Under the pieces are notes generated by a model. It did not search any database. It was not told where the DNA came from and worked only from the letters and a program-made list of their open reading frames with translations. The position numbers and the translations under genes were made by a program. Positions 7,829-16,545 of a DNA stretch of 37,755 nucleotides are shown here, in pieces. The DNA comes from Planctomycetia bacterium (GTDB lineage: Bacteria; Planctomycetota; Planctomycetia; Pirellulales; UBA1268), in the NCBI GenBank assembly GCA_021414115.1, contig JAIOPD010000033.1:1-37755 (forward strand), written 5' to 3'. Within the stretch, counting starts at the first letter, position 1. Every line of letters starts with the position of its first letter.

Positions 7829-8770
7829 TCAGGCGGCAGGCCGCGGTTTGGCCTTTTTAGCCTTTCCGGGCCGACACCGCCATCGGCGATGAACCCACCA
7901 ATACTGCGCCGGCTCCCGCCGGATGGCCTGCTCGAGGAGCGTCGTGTACCACTGCGACAGGGCCGTGAGGTCGCCGGTCTCCGGGCCGCCCGCCGCCTGA
8001 TCGGCGATGCCCTCGAGCCGGAGGTCGTAGTCGAACAGCCCCTTGCGGCGGGTGGCCGTGCAGACGAGCACCGGTGCCGAGGCCGACAGAGAGAAGACGC
8101 CGATCGCCTTGTGAACGCTCGCGGGCTTGCCGAAGAAGTTCACCCAGCAGCCCCGCGGGCCGGCCGCCTGGTCGCCGAGCAGGCCGATGGCCCCGTTCTC
8201 CTCCATCACCTGGGCCACGTCGGGCGCGCTTCCCTTCTTGGGAAGAATCCGCTGGCCACGCGACTCGCGAAACTCGGTGACGAACCGATCGAGCAATGGA
8301 TTGTCGAGTTCCCGGGCCACCGAAAAGATGCGAAAGCCGAACAGCCCGAAGAGGTAGGCGGCCAGTTCGAAGTTGCCGTAGTGTCCCGACAAGATCACGG
8401 TCGGCCGGTCGAGCCAGAGCTGCCGCACGAACTGCTCCATGCCGTGAATCCGCAGGTGCCGCCGCCAGGTGGTCTTGTGGATCACGCGATTGGCATGGGC
8501 GATCTCCACGACCATCAAGAGCAGGTGCTCCCACATTCCCTGCGCGGTCCGCCGCCGCTCGTCGGCAGTCATCTCTGGAAACGCGGTCTGCAGGTTTTCA
8601 CGGACGACCGCTCGCCTGATCCGCACCCGATTGGCGAGAAGACTCGAGAGCCTTTTCGCGGCCCGCTCGCACGTGCTCCGCGGAAGCGACTGGATGATGC
8701 AGATCGACACACGGACCGCCGCGTACACGATCCGGTCGAGGCAGCGAGTGGCGAGCGTGCGGCGGCGCAA
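7829..8770 (-). CDS. LpxL/HtrB-type lysophospholipid acyltransferase
   Basis: 313 residues of the lipid A late-acyltransferase family, which transfers an acyl chain from acyl-ACP to a lipid A precursor or related lipid at the inner membrane. The HX4(D/E) catalytic motif is visible in LSGHYGNFELA (about 132-142). Supporting family features are LPKKG, GAIGLLGDQAAGPRG and the C-terminal QYWWVHRRWR (normally WxHRRF/WK). A hydrophobic N-terminal stretch (CLDRIVYAAVRVSICIIQSL) probably anchors it. The basic Lys- and Arg-rich tail (GKAKKAKPRP) is common in this group. It shares strand with the Rieske and GNAT genes, 42 bp upstream of them. The natural acceptor in planctomycetes is not established here. 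Confidence 0.85.
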   Translation of the reverse strand: MRRRTLATRCLDRIVYAAVRVSICIIQSLPRSTCERAAKRLSSLLANRVRIRRAVVRENLQTAFPEMTADERRRTAQGMWEHLLLMVVEIAHANRVIHKTTWRRHLRIHGMEQFVRQLWLDRPTVILSGHYGNFELAAYLFGLFGFRIFSVARELDNPLLDRFVTEFRESRGQRILPKKGSAPDVAQVMEENGAIGLLGDQAAGPRGCWVNFFGKPASVHKAIGVFSLSASAPVLVCTATRRKGLFDYDLRLEGIADQAAGGPETGDLTALSQWYTTLLEQAIRREPAQYWWVHRRWRCRPGKAKKAKPRPAA

Positions 8771-8910
8771 AAGAGGTCGTCCCTGACGGCTGGGGGATCC
8801 GGGGCCCGCCTTCGCGGACAGGCCACCATGGTCGCGAATTCGGGCCCTGCGGGGCCAGATCGGTTTGTCGCGGCGTGCCGGATGAATCGGCCTGACATGG
8901 GCCGCACGGT

Positions 8911-9738
8911 TCAGCCGGCCGGTCCGGTCACGGGCTGCGCCAGCAGCAGCACGACGCTCACCGCGTTGAAGAGAGCATGGAGCAGAATGCAGGGCACGAT
9001 CGACCCCGTCCTCTGGGCGATGAATCCGAGCACGAGCGAAAACGGAAAGAGCGGCACGTAGGCCAGTCCCTGCCCCGTATGCGCGGCAGCAAAGGCGAGG
9101 CTCGAGAGCAGCACCGGGGCCAGTTCGTCGCTGGCGAGATGCTTTTCGAGCCAGCCCTGGAGCACCCGCCGAAAGAAGAGCTCCTCGGCCAGCGGTGCCA
9201 CGACGACCGCCGACACGATCACGAGCGCGACGGCCCTCCAGTCCCGCTCGCCGTCGAGGAAGTCGACGATCGGATGCCGGTAGCGGACCAACGCGTTGAG
9301 CGCCGCCGCGAGCATGAGCAGCGGGAACACGACCAGGGCGACGCCTCCCACCGCCGTGCGCACGTCCTCCCGCCAGTGGCCGCCGACGAAGCCGAGTTCA
9401 TGCCACGTCGCGCCACGCAAGAGCAGCCAGGCAATCGTGCCGCCGGCCACGCTCAGCGAGAGGCCGACGTTGGCCAGGAGTCGGTCCGCCAACGGGGCCT
9501 CCGCGGAGATGACTTTCGCGATCAGAGTCGCGACGAGCAGGTAGGCAACCACCGCAAGCGCCACATCGCCCCCCTGCCAGATCACCGGTGCATGGGGCCG
9601 CTCTGGCACGAGCGGCTGCCCGTGAGCGAGCCGCCGCCGGGCGGCCGCGACCGCCCACACGAACGACACGACGGCGAGCGCCAGCACCGAAAGCTGCGGC
9701 AGCACGTCACCGATCTCGGGCACCGCCGCGTCGGCCAT
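8911..9738 (-). CDS. CPBP-family intramembrane glutamic endopeptidase
   Basis: 275 residues with several hydrophobic segments. The CPBP (Abi/CAAX protease and bacteriocin-processing) motifs are in order in the second half: EELFFRR (EExxxR), LAFAAAHTGQG (FxxxH-type) and ILLHALFNAVS (HxxxN). In this family Glu and His residues catalyse proteolysis in the membrane; bacterial substrates are mostly unknown. The start at 9738 is taken at MADAAVPE, where the ATG shares one base with the pgsA stop (TGATG). The longer frame is only the shadow of pgsA. It is the last gene of the ispG-rimO-pgsA run. Confidence 0.85.
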   Translation of the reverse strand: MADAAVPEIGDVLPQLSVLALAVVSFVWAVAAARRRLAHGQPLVPERPHAPVIWQGGDVALAVVAYLLVATLIAKVISAEAPLADRLLANVGLSLSVAGGTIAWLLLRGATWHELGFVGGHWREDVRTAVGGVALVVFPLLMLAAALNALVRYRHPIVDFLDGERDWRAVALVIVSAVVVAPLAEELFFRRVLQGWLEKHLASDELAPVLLSSLAFAAAHTGQGLAYVPLFPFSLVLGFIAQRTGSIVPCILLHALFNAVSVVLLLAQPVTGPAG

Positions 9739-10298
9739 CACCGCACCAGCGACCGGGCGGCCACCAAATATTCGAGCCCCGACCAGACGGTCGCGACGAC
9801 GGCGGCCCACGCCGCCCAGCCCGCGATGTCGGCGAGAGGCAGCCCGCCCGGGGCGAGCCCTGGCCAGGCCCGCTCCGCCAGCACGAGGCCGATCGTGAGG
9901 CACTGCAGCACCATCTTGAGCTTGCCGGACAGGGCCGCCGAGAAGTCGCGGCCCGATTTCTCCATCTCCGCCCGGATGGCGGTCACGACGAGTTCGCGCA
10001 CGACGACCACCACTACCATCCAGGGCGCGATCGCGGAGCCCGCGCCGGCGAGCAACACATACGAACCGCAGACGATCACCTTGTCGACGAGCGGATCGAG
10101 GATCCGGCCGAGACGGCTCACCTGGCCAAACCGCCGGGCCCACCAGCCATCGACCCAGTCGGTCGAAGCGGCCACGACGAACAGCCAAAACGCCGCCGTC
10201 GGCAGCCCCCGCTCCATCGCCACGAAAAGCACGACCGCCAGCAGAAGCCGGGTCAGCGACAGGATGTTGGGGATCGTCCAGATGCGGTCGGATGCCAT
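9738..10298 (-). CDS. pgsA: CDP-diacylglycerol-glycerol-3-phosphate 3-phosphatidyltransferase
   Basis: This enzyme makes phosphatidylglycerol phosphate from CDP-diacylglycerol and glycerol 3-phosphate at the inner membrane. At 186 residues it has normal length. The CDP-alcohol phosphatidyltransferase signature DG(x2)AR(x8)G(x3)D(x3)D is complete, starting at DWVDGWWARRFG (about 47) and ending ILDPLVDKV. The N-terminal IPNILSLTRLLLAVVLFVAM is typical of PgsA rather than Pss or Cls-type enzymes. About four membrane segments are predicted. It is flanked by rimO three bases upstream and overlaps the CPBP gene by one base. Confidence 0.92.
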   Translation of the reverse strand: MASDRIWTIPNILSLTRLLLAVVLFVAMERGLPTAAFWLFVVAASTDWVDGWWARRFGQVSRLGRILDPLVDKVIVCGSYVLLAGAGSAIAPWMVVVVVVRELVVTAIRAEMEKSGRDFSAALSGKLKMVLQCLTIGLVLAERAWPGLAPGGLPLADIAGWAAWAAVVATVWSGLEYLVAARSLVR

Positions 10299-10301
10299 CG
10301 T

Positions 10302-11756
10302 TCAGGCCTCCGCGGGCACGCCGGCAAGGTCGTAGCCGCTGGCCGCGACGATTTCGACCGGCAGGATGCGACCCGTGAGCGGAGTCTTGGGCGAGGTGCC
10401 GGCCGCCGTCAGGTAGACCACGCAGTCGATATCGGGGGCGTCGGCCTTCGTCCGGGCGATCCAGACGTCGTCCCGTTCGCCGCTCGGACGATCGACGATC
10501 ACGTCGTGCATGCGGCCCACTTGCCGACGAGCGTGGTCGTGGGCGATCCCCTGCTGCACGAGCATCAGCTCATCGCGGCGGGCCGCCTTCTCCTCCTCGG
10601 GCAAGTGCCCGTCGAGCCGGGCAGCCGGCGTATCGGGCTCGAGCGAATAGGGAAACACGCCCACCCGCTCGAACCTCCAGCGCTGCACGAAGTCGACCAT
10701 CTCCTGAAACTGCTCCCGCGTCTCCCCCGGAAAACCCGTGATGAACGTCGTGCGGAGAACGAGATCGGGGATTTGCTGCCGGAGTTTGCCGAGGAGTTCC
10801 TCGGTCGCCGGCCGGTTGACCCGCCGCTGCATCCGCTTGAGCACCGGGTCGCTGGCGTGCTGGAGCGGCATGTCGAGGTAAGGCACGATCTTCCGGCTCG
10901 TCGCGATCTTCTCGATCAGCCGGTCGGTGAAGTACATCGGGTAGAGATACATCAGCCGGATCCATTCGAGTCCCTCGACCTGCTCGAGGGCATCGAGCAG
11001 TTCGACGAGCCGAGTCTCGCCGTAGAGGTCGAGGCCGTAATAGGTCGTGTCCTGCGCGACGATCACGAGCTCCTTCACCCCGTCCGCGGCCAACTCGCGA
11101 GCCTCGCGAACGACCTCCTCGATCGGCTTGGTGGCATGCTTGCCCCGCATCTTCGGAATCGCACAGAACGTGCAGGTCCGGTCGCAGCCCTCGGAGATCT
11201 TGAGGTAGGCCATGTGCCGGGGCGTGACCCGCATGCGGCCCGAATCGTCGAGGGCCCGCGCGGGCGCCGGCCGGAAGATGCTCCGCTGGTCGCCGAGTCC
11301 GCCGATCAGCCGCTCCGCCGCCTTCGCGATCTCGTCCCGCGAAAACACGCCGATCACGGCATCGAGCCCGGGCAACTCCTGGAGCAGCCCCTCCTTCTGC
11401 CGCTCGGCGAGGCATCCCGACACGATCACGCCCCGCGTCTCACCCCGTTTCTTGAGCTCGAGCATCTCGTGGATGGCCGCATACGACTCGGCCCGCGAGG
11501 TGTCGATGAAGGCGCACGTGTTGACGATCACGATATCCGAGCCCTTGGGCTCCGCGACGAGCTGCCAGCCGTCCTGGCGGAGCAGCCCCAGCATCCGCTC
11601 GCCATCGACGAGATTCTTGGGACAGCCCAGGCTCACCATCGAAAACGTGCCCCGGCAGGTGGCGGGGTCGAGGGCCGCCACGGACGGCAACGGGGCTCCT
11701 CCCGTGCCGCAGGCCCCGCCCCCGGCGTCGACGATCGGCAGCCCCTTCGTGCTCAT
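10302..11756 (-). CDS. rimO: Ribosomal protein S12 methylthiotransferase RimO
   Basis: A radical-SAM enzyme that adds a methylthio group to Asp88 of ribosomal protein S12. The N-terminal UPF0004 cluster cysteines sit in [15 protein letters not shown] and NTCAFID. The radical-SAM motif CxxxCxxC is CDRTCTFC in [19 protein letters not shown], diagnostic of RimO over MiaB. The C-terminal TRAM domain begins near GRMHDVIVD. At 484 residues it is slightly longer than E. coli RimO because of a roughly 38-residue N-terminal extension before the first cluster motif. Its start codon overlaps the ispG stop (ATGA), so the two are translationally coupled. Confidence 0.95.
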   Translation of the reverse strand: MSTKGLPIVDAGGGACGTGGAPLPSVAALDPATCRGTFSMVSLGCPKNLVDGERMLGLLRQDGWQLVAEPKGSDIVIVNTCAFIDTSRAESYAAIHEMLELKKRGETRGVIVSGCLAERQKEGLLQELPGLDAVIGVFSRDEIAKAAERLIGGLGDQRSIFRPAPARALDDSGRMRVTPRHMAYLKISEGCDRTCTFCAIPKMRGKHATKPIEEVVREARELAADGVKELVIVAQDTTYYGLDLYGETRLVELLDALEQVEGLEWIRLMYLYPMYFTDRLIEKIATSRKIVPYLDMPLQHASDPVLKRMQRRVNRPATEELLGKLRQQIPDLVLRTTFITGFPGETREQFQEMVDFVQRWRFERVGVFPYSLEPDTPAARLDGHLPEEEKAARRDELMLVQQGIAHDHARRQVGRMHDVIVDRPSGERDDVWIARTKADAPDIDCVVYLTAAGTSPKTPLTGRILPVEIVAASGYDLAGVPAEA

Positions 11757-12910
11757 GCCCGCTCCGCGATGATCTTGTCGAGTTCGTCACGAAGCCGGGG
11801 CAGGATCGCCTCGTAGGGAAAGGCCCCGAGCTCAACGCTTCGCTTCTTGAGGTTCACGTGCGTGGGCCCGCACCACAGGCCGAGATCGGCGTCGTCGGTC
11901 TCACCCGGCCCGTTCACGCGGCAGCCCATCACCGCGATCGTGATCTTGTGGTCGCTGGCATAGGCGGTCATCTCCTTGACCTGCTTCGCCAGTTCGATGA
12001 AGGCCTCGTTCTCGACCCGCGAGCAGCTCGGACAGGAGATGATGTTGAGCGACGCCAGGCCGTAATCGACCACGCTCCGCACGCGGCCCGCGGCGATGTC
12101 GGCGAGGATCGCCTGGGCTGCGGCGATCTCCTGCGGCTTGTCGGCATTTGGCACCGTGAGCGACACCCGCACGGTGTCGCCGACGCCCCGGGAGATCAGC
12201 TGCTCGAATGCGATCCGCGTCTTGATGATCCCATCGGGGGGCATGCCCGCCTCGGTCACGCCAAGATGGAGCGGCACATCGGGCCGCTGCTCGGCAAACC
12301 GGCGGTTCACCTCGATCACCTTCTGGGGATCGGAGTCTTTGAGCGACACGGCATACCGCGTGAACCCGATCGAATCGAGCAGCTCGCAGTGTTCGAAGGC
12401 GCTCGCGAGCATCGGCCCGATCGAGTCGTCCTCCGCAAACTGCTCCTTCTTGGCCGGATCGACGCTGCCGCAGTTCACGCCCACCCGGAGGGCGCAGTCG
12501 TTGTCACCGGCCACGCCGGCGATGAACCGCACCTTCTCCTGCCACGGCTTGGTCGGCTCGTGGTGGTAGAGGTGGCCGGGGTTGTAGCGGAGCTTGTCGA
12601 CGTGTGGGGCAACGTCGAGGGCGAGCCGATAGTTTTCCTGGAGGTCGATGGCGAGATTGGCCGGGGTGCCGGCCCGGATGGCGACGAGCGCGGCGGCGTC
12701 CTTCTTCGAGTCGACGGCGATCCGCACCACCCCCGCCCCCGCCGCATGGAGGGCGTTGGCCTGTTCGAGCGTGGCGGCGATGTCCTGCGTGTGGGTGGCC
12801 GTCATGCTCTGCGGGGCGATCGGGTGCCCGGCCCCGATCGTGATGCTGCCGATCCTCACCGCCCGCGTCGGATTTCGCTTCAACTCGACCACGGCCTCTC
12901 CTCTCGACAA
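11753..12910 (-). CDS. ispG: 4-hydroxy-3-methylbut-2-en-1-yl diphosphate synthase (IspG/GcpE)
   Basis: This enzyme catalyses the sixth step of the MEP isoprenoid pathway, converting MEcPP to HMBPP with a [4Fe-4S] cluster. The cluster cysteines are in [13 protein letters not shown] and [11 protein letters not shown], and the third sphere Glu follows. The N-terminal TIM barrel shows the [14 protein letters not shown] and [20 protein letters not shown] signatures. At 385 residues it is the short, E. coli-like form without the extra middle domain found in plant and chlamydial enzymes. It leads the ispG-rimO-pgsA-CPBP operon and is divergent from trmL across 79 bp. Confidence 0.95.
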   Translation of the reverse strand: MSRGEAVVELKRNPTRAVRIGSITIGAGHPIAPQSMTATHTQDIAATLEQANALHAAGAGVVRIAVDSKKDAAALVAIRAGTPANLAIDLQENYRLALDVAPHVDKLRYNPGHLYHHEPTKPWQEKVRFIAGVAGDNDCALRVGVNCGSVDPAKKEQFAEDDSIGPMLASAFEHCELLDSIGFTRYAVSLKDSDPQKVIEVNRRFAEQRPDVPLHLGVTEAGMPPDGIIKTRIAFEQLISRGVGDTVRVSLTVPNADKPQEIAAAQAILADIAAGRVRSVVDYGLASLNIISCPSCSRVENEAFIELAKQVKEMTAYASDHKITIAVMGCRVNGPGETDDADLGLWCGPTHVNLKKRSVELGAFPYEAILPRLRDELDKIIAERA

Positions 12911-12989
12911 ACTGTGCCTGGCCGCCGGCTCGTCCGGCGGCGATCACCCTCAAAACAATAGCAGACGCCGTCCGGCCGGCGATACGCCC
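12911..12989. promoter_or_regulatory. Divergent promoter region ispG/trmL
   Basis: 79 bp separate the two start codons, so promoters for the ispG operon and trmL must lie here or within the gene ends. The only AT-rich patch is CAAAACAATAG near 12952-12962. No confident -35/-10 pair is called. Confidence 0.3.
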
Positions 12990-13469
12990 ATGCGGTACCA
13001 ACCCCGCCTTCACATCGTCCTGCACGAGCCGGAAATCCCGCCCAATGCCGGCAACGTCGGCCGAACCTCGGTGGCGATCGCCGCCAAGATGTGGCTCGTG
13101 CGGCCGCTCGGTTTTCAGATCGACGACTACTACCTCCGCCGCGCCGGCCTCGACTATTGGGACGAGCTGGAATGGGAGGTGGTCGACTCGTGGGCCCACC
13201 TCGAGGAACGGCTGGCGGCCAGCGGTGCCGGCAGGATGTGGTTCTTCTCCGCGAAAGCCACCAAGTCGTATCTCGACGCGACCTTCGCCGAGGGAGACGT
13301 GATCGTGTTCGGCAAGGAGTCGCAGGGACTTCCCGCCGAGATCACGTCATTGCACCCCGACCGGCTGCTGACGATCCCGTCCCGGCCGCAGGTCAGGAGC
13401 CTCAACGTCGCCAACTGCGCCGCCATCGTCGCCTACGAAGCGATCAGACAATGGGGCGGCACGGTCTGA
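12990..13469 (+). CDS. trmL: tRNA (cytidine(34)-2'-O)-methyltransferase TrmL
   Basis: A 159-residue minimal SPOUT methyltransferase (TrmL/YibK). It methylates the 2'-O of the wobble nucleotide of leucine tRNAs. The three SPOUT motifs are clear: EIPPNAGNVGRTS near the N-terminus, VIVFGKESQGLP at about 110-121, and RSLNVANCAAIVAYEAIRQ at the C-terminus, which forms the SAM-binding trefoil knot. The start MRYQPRLHIVLHEPE begins right at the first strand; the longer frame upstream is antisense to ispG. Its stop is 10 bp from the convergent small membrane protein gene. Confidence 0.92.
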   Translation: MRYQPRLHIVLHEPEIPPNAGNVGRTSVAIAAKMWLVRPLGFQIDDYYLRRAGLDYWDELEWEVVDSWAHLEERLAASGAGRMWFFSAKATKSYLDATFAEGDVIVFGKESQGLPAEITSLHPDRLLTIPSRPQVRSLNVANCAAIVAYEAIRQWGGTV

Positions 13470-13479
13470 CGCGGCGCGT

Positions 13480-13773
13480 TCAGCGGTAGCTGCTGTCGCC
13501 GTACTGCCGCACCCGTTCGGCGGCCTTGTAGGCCTCGCCCCGCAACTCGGTGCCGACGGCGGCGGCGCGGTCCTTGTTGAAGTTGAACGTGGGCATGCCG
13601 CCGTTGAACGTGACGGTGAGGATTCCGCTCGCGATCAGAAACGGAATCAACAGGAGCAGGAGCTTCGACCCATACTTCGACGCCGCGACTTTCTGCACGG
13701 GCGCCGGAAGGCCCATCGTGGCCATGCCGACGATCTGCTGCGAGTAAGTGGTCTTCGACTTCTTCTTGGCCAT
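13480..13773 (-). CDS. Small hypothetical membrane protein
   Basis: 97 residues: a lysine-rich N-terminus (MAKKKSKTTYSQQ), an amphipathic stretch, one transmembrane segment (about 37-55, LLLLLIPFLIASGILTVTF), and a polar tail probably outside the membrane. A strong Shine-Dalgarno (AGGAGG, about seven bases upstream) fixes the start at 13773, inside a longer frame. No family is recognised. Similar small KKKSK-starting proteins seem common in planctomycetes, but I cannot confirm homology. It is isolated between trmL (convergent) and repeat B. Confidence 0.7.
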   Translation of the reverse strand: MAKKKSKTTYSQQIVGMATMGLPAPVQKVAASKYGSKLLLLLIPFLIASGILTVTFNGGMPTFNFNKDRAAAVGTELRGEAYKAAERVRQYGDSSYR

Positions 13774-13937
13774 GTCGCGGTTCCTCCTGGGGTCTTTCAA
13801 AGGAGATCGGCCATCGACCCGCCAGCGCGTGAACCGCCGCTCCATCGCGGGCAGGGATGCCGCGGCCCGCGGGGCTTGCGCAGAAGCCCCAGCTTCCAGC
13901 CGCGTACGTCCGTGACACGGAGAGCCACGCTTCTTCG

Positions 13938-14052
13938 TCGGGAAGCCCCAAGCGCCAGCGCGGGGAAGACGGCCTCCACCCCAACCCGCTCCACGGCACC
14001 CTCACGCACAGCCACCCGTCTACCCGTCGCTCGCGATCCGGGCTTCCCGAGG
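13938..14052 (-). repeat. Interspersed structured repeat, copy B (one hairpin module, inverted orientation)
   Basis: The reverse complement of this 115-bp block aligns end to end with module D1 (24348-24462): both run CTCGGGAAGCCCGGA..., through a GC-rich middle containing GGGTGGCTG/GGGCGGCTG and GGGGTGGAGG, to CTTGGGGCTTCCCGA / CTTGGGGCTGCCCGA. The two ends are imperfect inverted repeats of each other (about 30 bp), so the block can fold into a long hairpin. It occupies most of the otherwise gene-free 13774-14104 gap. Confidence 0.7.
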
Positions 14053-14104
14053 ACCTGAGGCCACGGCTTTCGGATCGGCAGGACGGTGATTCTGCAAGTG
14101 TCAA

Positions 14105-15718
14105 TTAAGGCGCAGACGCTGCCTCCACCGCCGCATCGCCGTAGATCGGGAGATGGCGGTAGTAGACCTCGAGCATGTAGGTGCAGAAGCAGGTCACGAA
14201 CAATCGGCCGCCGATGTGCCCCCACTTGTCGAGCGACGGATCCCAGGAGCCCGCCTCGGCGCCTTTTCCGACCTGCTCCCTCGGCAACACCTCCCGCATG
14301 CGATCGTTCCACCGCCGCCACGGGTCGGCCCCCATGTGGTGCGCGACCTGCGTGATGTAGTACCACGCATAGACGTCCTTGTCGTTTTCCCAGTCGATGA
14401 ACTTCGACGCGAGCAAAAGTTCGATCCCCGCATTCATTCTGGCGTCGTCGCGACGCCAGCCCAGATACTGCCTGCAGAGCAGCCCCTCGGCCGAGATCGC
14501 GTCGGTCACCTGCACGGGCGGCTTCTGCGGTGAATCGAGTCGATAGCCGTAGCGGGCGCCCTTCTCCACCGCCACGCTGTCGAGAAACGTCGTGATCCCC
14601 TCGAATGCCTGCGGCGGCACCTCGAGGCCGGCCATCTCGCCGCTCTTGAGCGCCATCATGTACCAGCCCGTCACCGACATGTCGCCGTCTTCGCGAGGCT
14701 GGTAGCGCCACGCCCCATTGCGGCCCTGCGCCGCCACCGCGTAGGCCAACGCACGGCGGGCCGGCTCCGCGTGAAATGCGTTCTTCGTCATCCCGAAGAG
14801 TTCGCAGGCAGCGATCGTGGCCTGCGCATGCGAGTAGAGCGCATGGTGCGAGGGAATCGGGGGGCTGAAATCGAAATGGCCGTCGGGCAGTTGCCTGGCG
14901 ACGAGTGCCTTCCAGCCCTTCGCCACGACGGCCTTGTGCTTTCCCTCGCGCGGCGTGTTGCCGGCGCCTTGGAAGGCGAGCAGCGCCATCGCCGTCGCCG
15001 CGAGCCGGTTCTCCTGCGACCCGCCGTCAACGTATGGCCCCTGGAGGCTCCAGAGCCCGTCCTTCCTGTCCTGCTGCTTGGCGAGCCACTCGAGCGCACG
15101 GGCCACGGCCGCCTCCGTCGCGTCGCTGCCACCAAACGCGTTGACCAGCGCCTCGCGGCGGCCGATGTTGCGGCCGTCGAGGAGTGAGCCCACGACCGGC
15201 GCCGTGGCCTCCGCGGTGGCGGCCCCCGGGGCTTCGATCGGTTCGGCAATGGCCGGCGGCGCCGCGATCGGATCCTCGACGGGCGGCTCCTCCGTCTTCA
15301 CCTCCTCGGGCTCGGGCTCCTCGACCGGTTCGGGCTGCGGCACGATTTGCACGCCGGGGTCGGGGGCCTCGACGACCTCGGTGGACGCGAACGACAGGTC
15401 GAGCACCGGTCGCTCCGGCTTCCGCACACGCACGACCCAGAGCGCCAGCGCGAGCAACGCGATGACATGCACGATGAGGCTCGCGGTCAGCGGTGGACTC
15501 CGCCGCACCAGTTCGTCGAGGCGGGCGGGAAAACTCGCGGGGCCGGCTGGCTCATCGCCATCGCGGCGCGACAGATCGTCCGAAACCACCGGCATGCCCG
15601 GCACCGCGCCGTCGGGCACCGGCGGTGCAGCCCACGGCAAACCGCCGACGAGCGTCGTGCGGCCCTGTCCACCGGTGGCGGAAAGACCACGCGGTGGCGG
15701 CGGGGGCTGCGGATTCAT
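14105..15718 (-). CDS. Membrane-anchored protein with prenyltransferase/squalene-oxidase-like repeats
   Basis: About 537 residues. The N-terminus is proline-rich and cytoplasmic, followed by one transmembrane segment near 83-104 (SLIVHVIALLALALWVVRV) and a Pro/Glu-rich linker rich in EPEP. The C-terminal alpha-toroid shows squalene-cyclase-type repeats: ALEWLAKQQDRKDGLWSL, KALVARQLPDGHFDF, ALAYAVAAQGRNGAWRYQP. The catalytic DxDD of cyclases is not seen. Planctomycetes carry many such anchored toroid proteins of unknown function; the TonB-like layout (membrane anchor plus Pro-rich linker) suggests an envelope-spanning role, which is inference. The start at 15718 is preferred over 15733; neither has a clear ribosome site. 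Confidence 0.8.
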   Translation of the reverse strand: MNPQPPPPPRGLSATGGQGRTTLVGGLPWAAPPVPDGAVPGMPVVSDDLSRRDGDEPAGPASFPARLDELVRRSPPLTASLIVHVIALLALALWVVRVRKPERPVLDLSFASTEVVEAPDPGVQIVPQPEPVEEPEPEEVKTEEPPVEDPIAAPPAIAEPIEAPGAATAEATAPVVGSLLDGRNIGRREALVNAFGGSDATEAAVARALEWLAKQQDRKDGLWSLQGPYVDGGSQENRLAATAMALLAFQGAGNTPREGKHKAVVAKGWKALVARQLPDGHFDFSPPIPSHHALYSHAQATIAACELFGMTKNAFHAEPARRALAYAVAAQGRNGAWRYQPREDGDMSVTGWYMMALKSGEMAGLEVPPQAFEGITTFLDSVAVEKGARYGYRLDSPQKPPVQVTDAISAEGLLCRQYLGWRRDDARMNAGIELLLASKFIDWENDKDVYAWYYITQVAHHMGADPWRRWNDRMREVLPREQVGKGAEAGSWDPSLDKWGHIGGRLFVTCFCTYMLEVYYRHLPIYGDAAVEAASAP

Positions 15719-15855
15719 CCGTGCGGCCTGCAAAACAGTGGGGTTATGCCGAGAGTTCCACTCCGGGCTTCTTTTTCGTGCGCCGAGCGTGTATTATTCC
15801 GAACAGTTGATTCGTCGGATACGTCATCCATGGCGATTTGACCACCCAATACTGT

Positions 15856-15915
<60 letters not shown>

Positions 15916-15929
<14 letters not shown>

Positions 15930-15960
15930 CTTTACGCCCGCCGGGCCATCCATGGCCCCG
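15916..15960 (+). repeat. attL-like direct repeat at tRNA-fMet 3' end
   Basis: 45 bp that include the last 14 bases of the tRNA gene and the start of its terminator hairpin. They recur at 16807-16851 with a single mismatch (C at 15924, T at 16815). Duplicated tRNA 3' ends are the usual footprint of tyrosine-recombinase integration, with this intact copy reconstituting the tRNA. Confidence 0.6.
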
Positions 15961-15972
15961 GCGGGCATTTTC
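15935..15972 (+). terminator. Intrinsic terminator after tRNA-fMet
   Basis: GCCCGCCGGG pairs with CCCCGGCGGGC around a CCATCCATGG core, followed by ATTTTC. The stem is strong and the U-run short. It lies five bases after the tRNA gene. Confidence 0.65.
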
Positions 15973-16010
15973 ATGCGCGGAGCTCGCCCTCCAGGCGAGC
16001 AATCTTGCGT

Positions 16011-16048
16011 AGCCGGGCCATCCATGGCCCCTGCCGGCTGTTTTTTTG
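16011..16048 (+). terminator. Second terminator-like hairpin, related to the first
   Basis: AGCCGGGCCATCCATGGCCC continues to CTGCCGGCT, forming a stem with the same CCATCCATGG core as the hairpin after the tRNA. It is followed by seven T residues, a textbook intrinsic terminator on the plus strand. It appears to be a diverged copy of the tRNA terminator. Confidence 0.6.
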
Positions 16049-16091
16049 GCGGCGTCCCGCGACTACCACTGCGGGCGACAAGATAGGGACT

Positions 16092-16373
16092 CTACGCCAG
16101 TGGGCTTTCGGTCGGTGCCTGTCGTCGGATCGCGAGGGCGAATATTCGCGGGCGCTGAATTGGCCTGGCGGTCGACGGCTTCGGGAGACCGATCTCGGCC
16201 CATCCCTGGAGCGGAACATCAAACGGATCACGCGGCTCGTGCGTCGTGATCCGGGCCAGCAGAAGATCGTTGGAATCGATTGCCAACACTACGCCAGGCC
16301 GCCGCTTCCGTCACTGCATGTCCGTGAAGGGAAACTCTACGGACACTACTTCCCCAACCCTAAATGCTGTCAT
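16092..16373 (-). pseudogene. MazF/PemK-like toxin gene broken by an in-frame TGA
   Basis: The frame starts at an ATG (16371-16373) that overlaps the antitoxin stop. It reads MTAFRVGEVVSVEFPFTDMQ, then TGA (16311-16313), then RKRRPGVVLAIDSNDLLLAR and ITTHEPRDPFDVPL, followed by GWAEIGLPKPS. This matches the MazF/PemK endoribonuclease plan (GDVVxVxFPFTD, KRRPxVVL, PITS...DVPL, GLPKPS). Codon 21 is a stop where family members have a Ser or similar residue. After GLPKPSTAR the C-terminus (PIQRPRIFALAIRR...) also diverges from the family. No full-length toxin can be made without readthrough. Neither a sequencing error nor decay of an inactivated toxin can be excluded. Confidence 0.7.
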
Positions 16374-16545
16374 ACACCGAGTCGTCCGGGGAGTCGTCCT
16401 TGAAGAACTCTTCGATGGCCAGTCGCTGCCAGTCGAGTTCTTCCGGTGCGCTGCCAATCAAGTGTGGCAGGTCACGATACAGCCGAAGTTGATCAGCGAG
16501 GGGCAACGCCTCAATCGCTTTTTCAATTTCTTGAACGGTAGTCAT
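16360..16545 (-). CDS. Antitoxin-like small protein
   Basis: 61 residues, MTTVQEIEKAIEALPLADQL at the start and an acidic C-terminus (EEFFKDDSPDDSVYDSI). The pattern of an EIEKAIEALP helix followed by a W and an acidic tail is typical of short addiction-module antitoxins. It overlaps the broken MazF-like toxin frame (toxin ATG inside its last codons), the normal antitoxin-first TA order. A palindromic element lies upstream. The frame is intact, so it may persist as an orphan antitoxin. Confidence 0.65.
   Translation of the reverse strand: MTTVQEIEKAIEALPLADQLRLYRDLPHLIGSAPEELDWQRLAIEEFFKDDSPDDSVYDSI

Noticed and set aside
9588-11816. 742-codon plus-strand open frame opposite pgsA and rimO
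   Set aside because: It has no domain and lies entirely antisense to well-supported genes.
16311-16313. TGA read as selenocysteine in the MazF-like toxin
   Set aside because: MazF proteins do not use selenocysteine and no SECIS-like hairpin follows; a nonsense mutation or base error is simpler.
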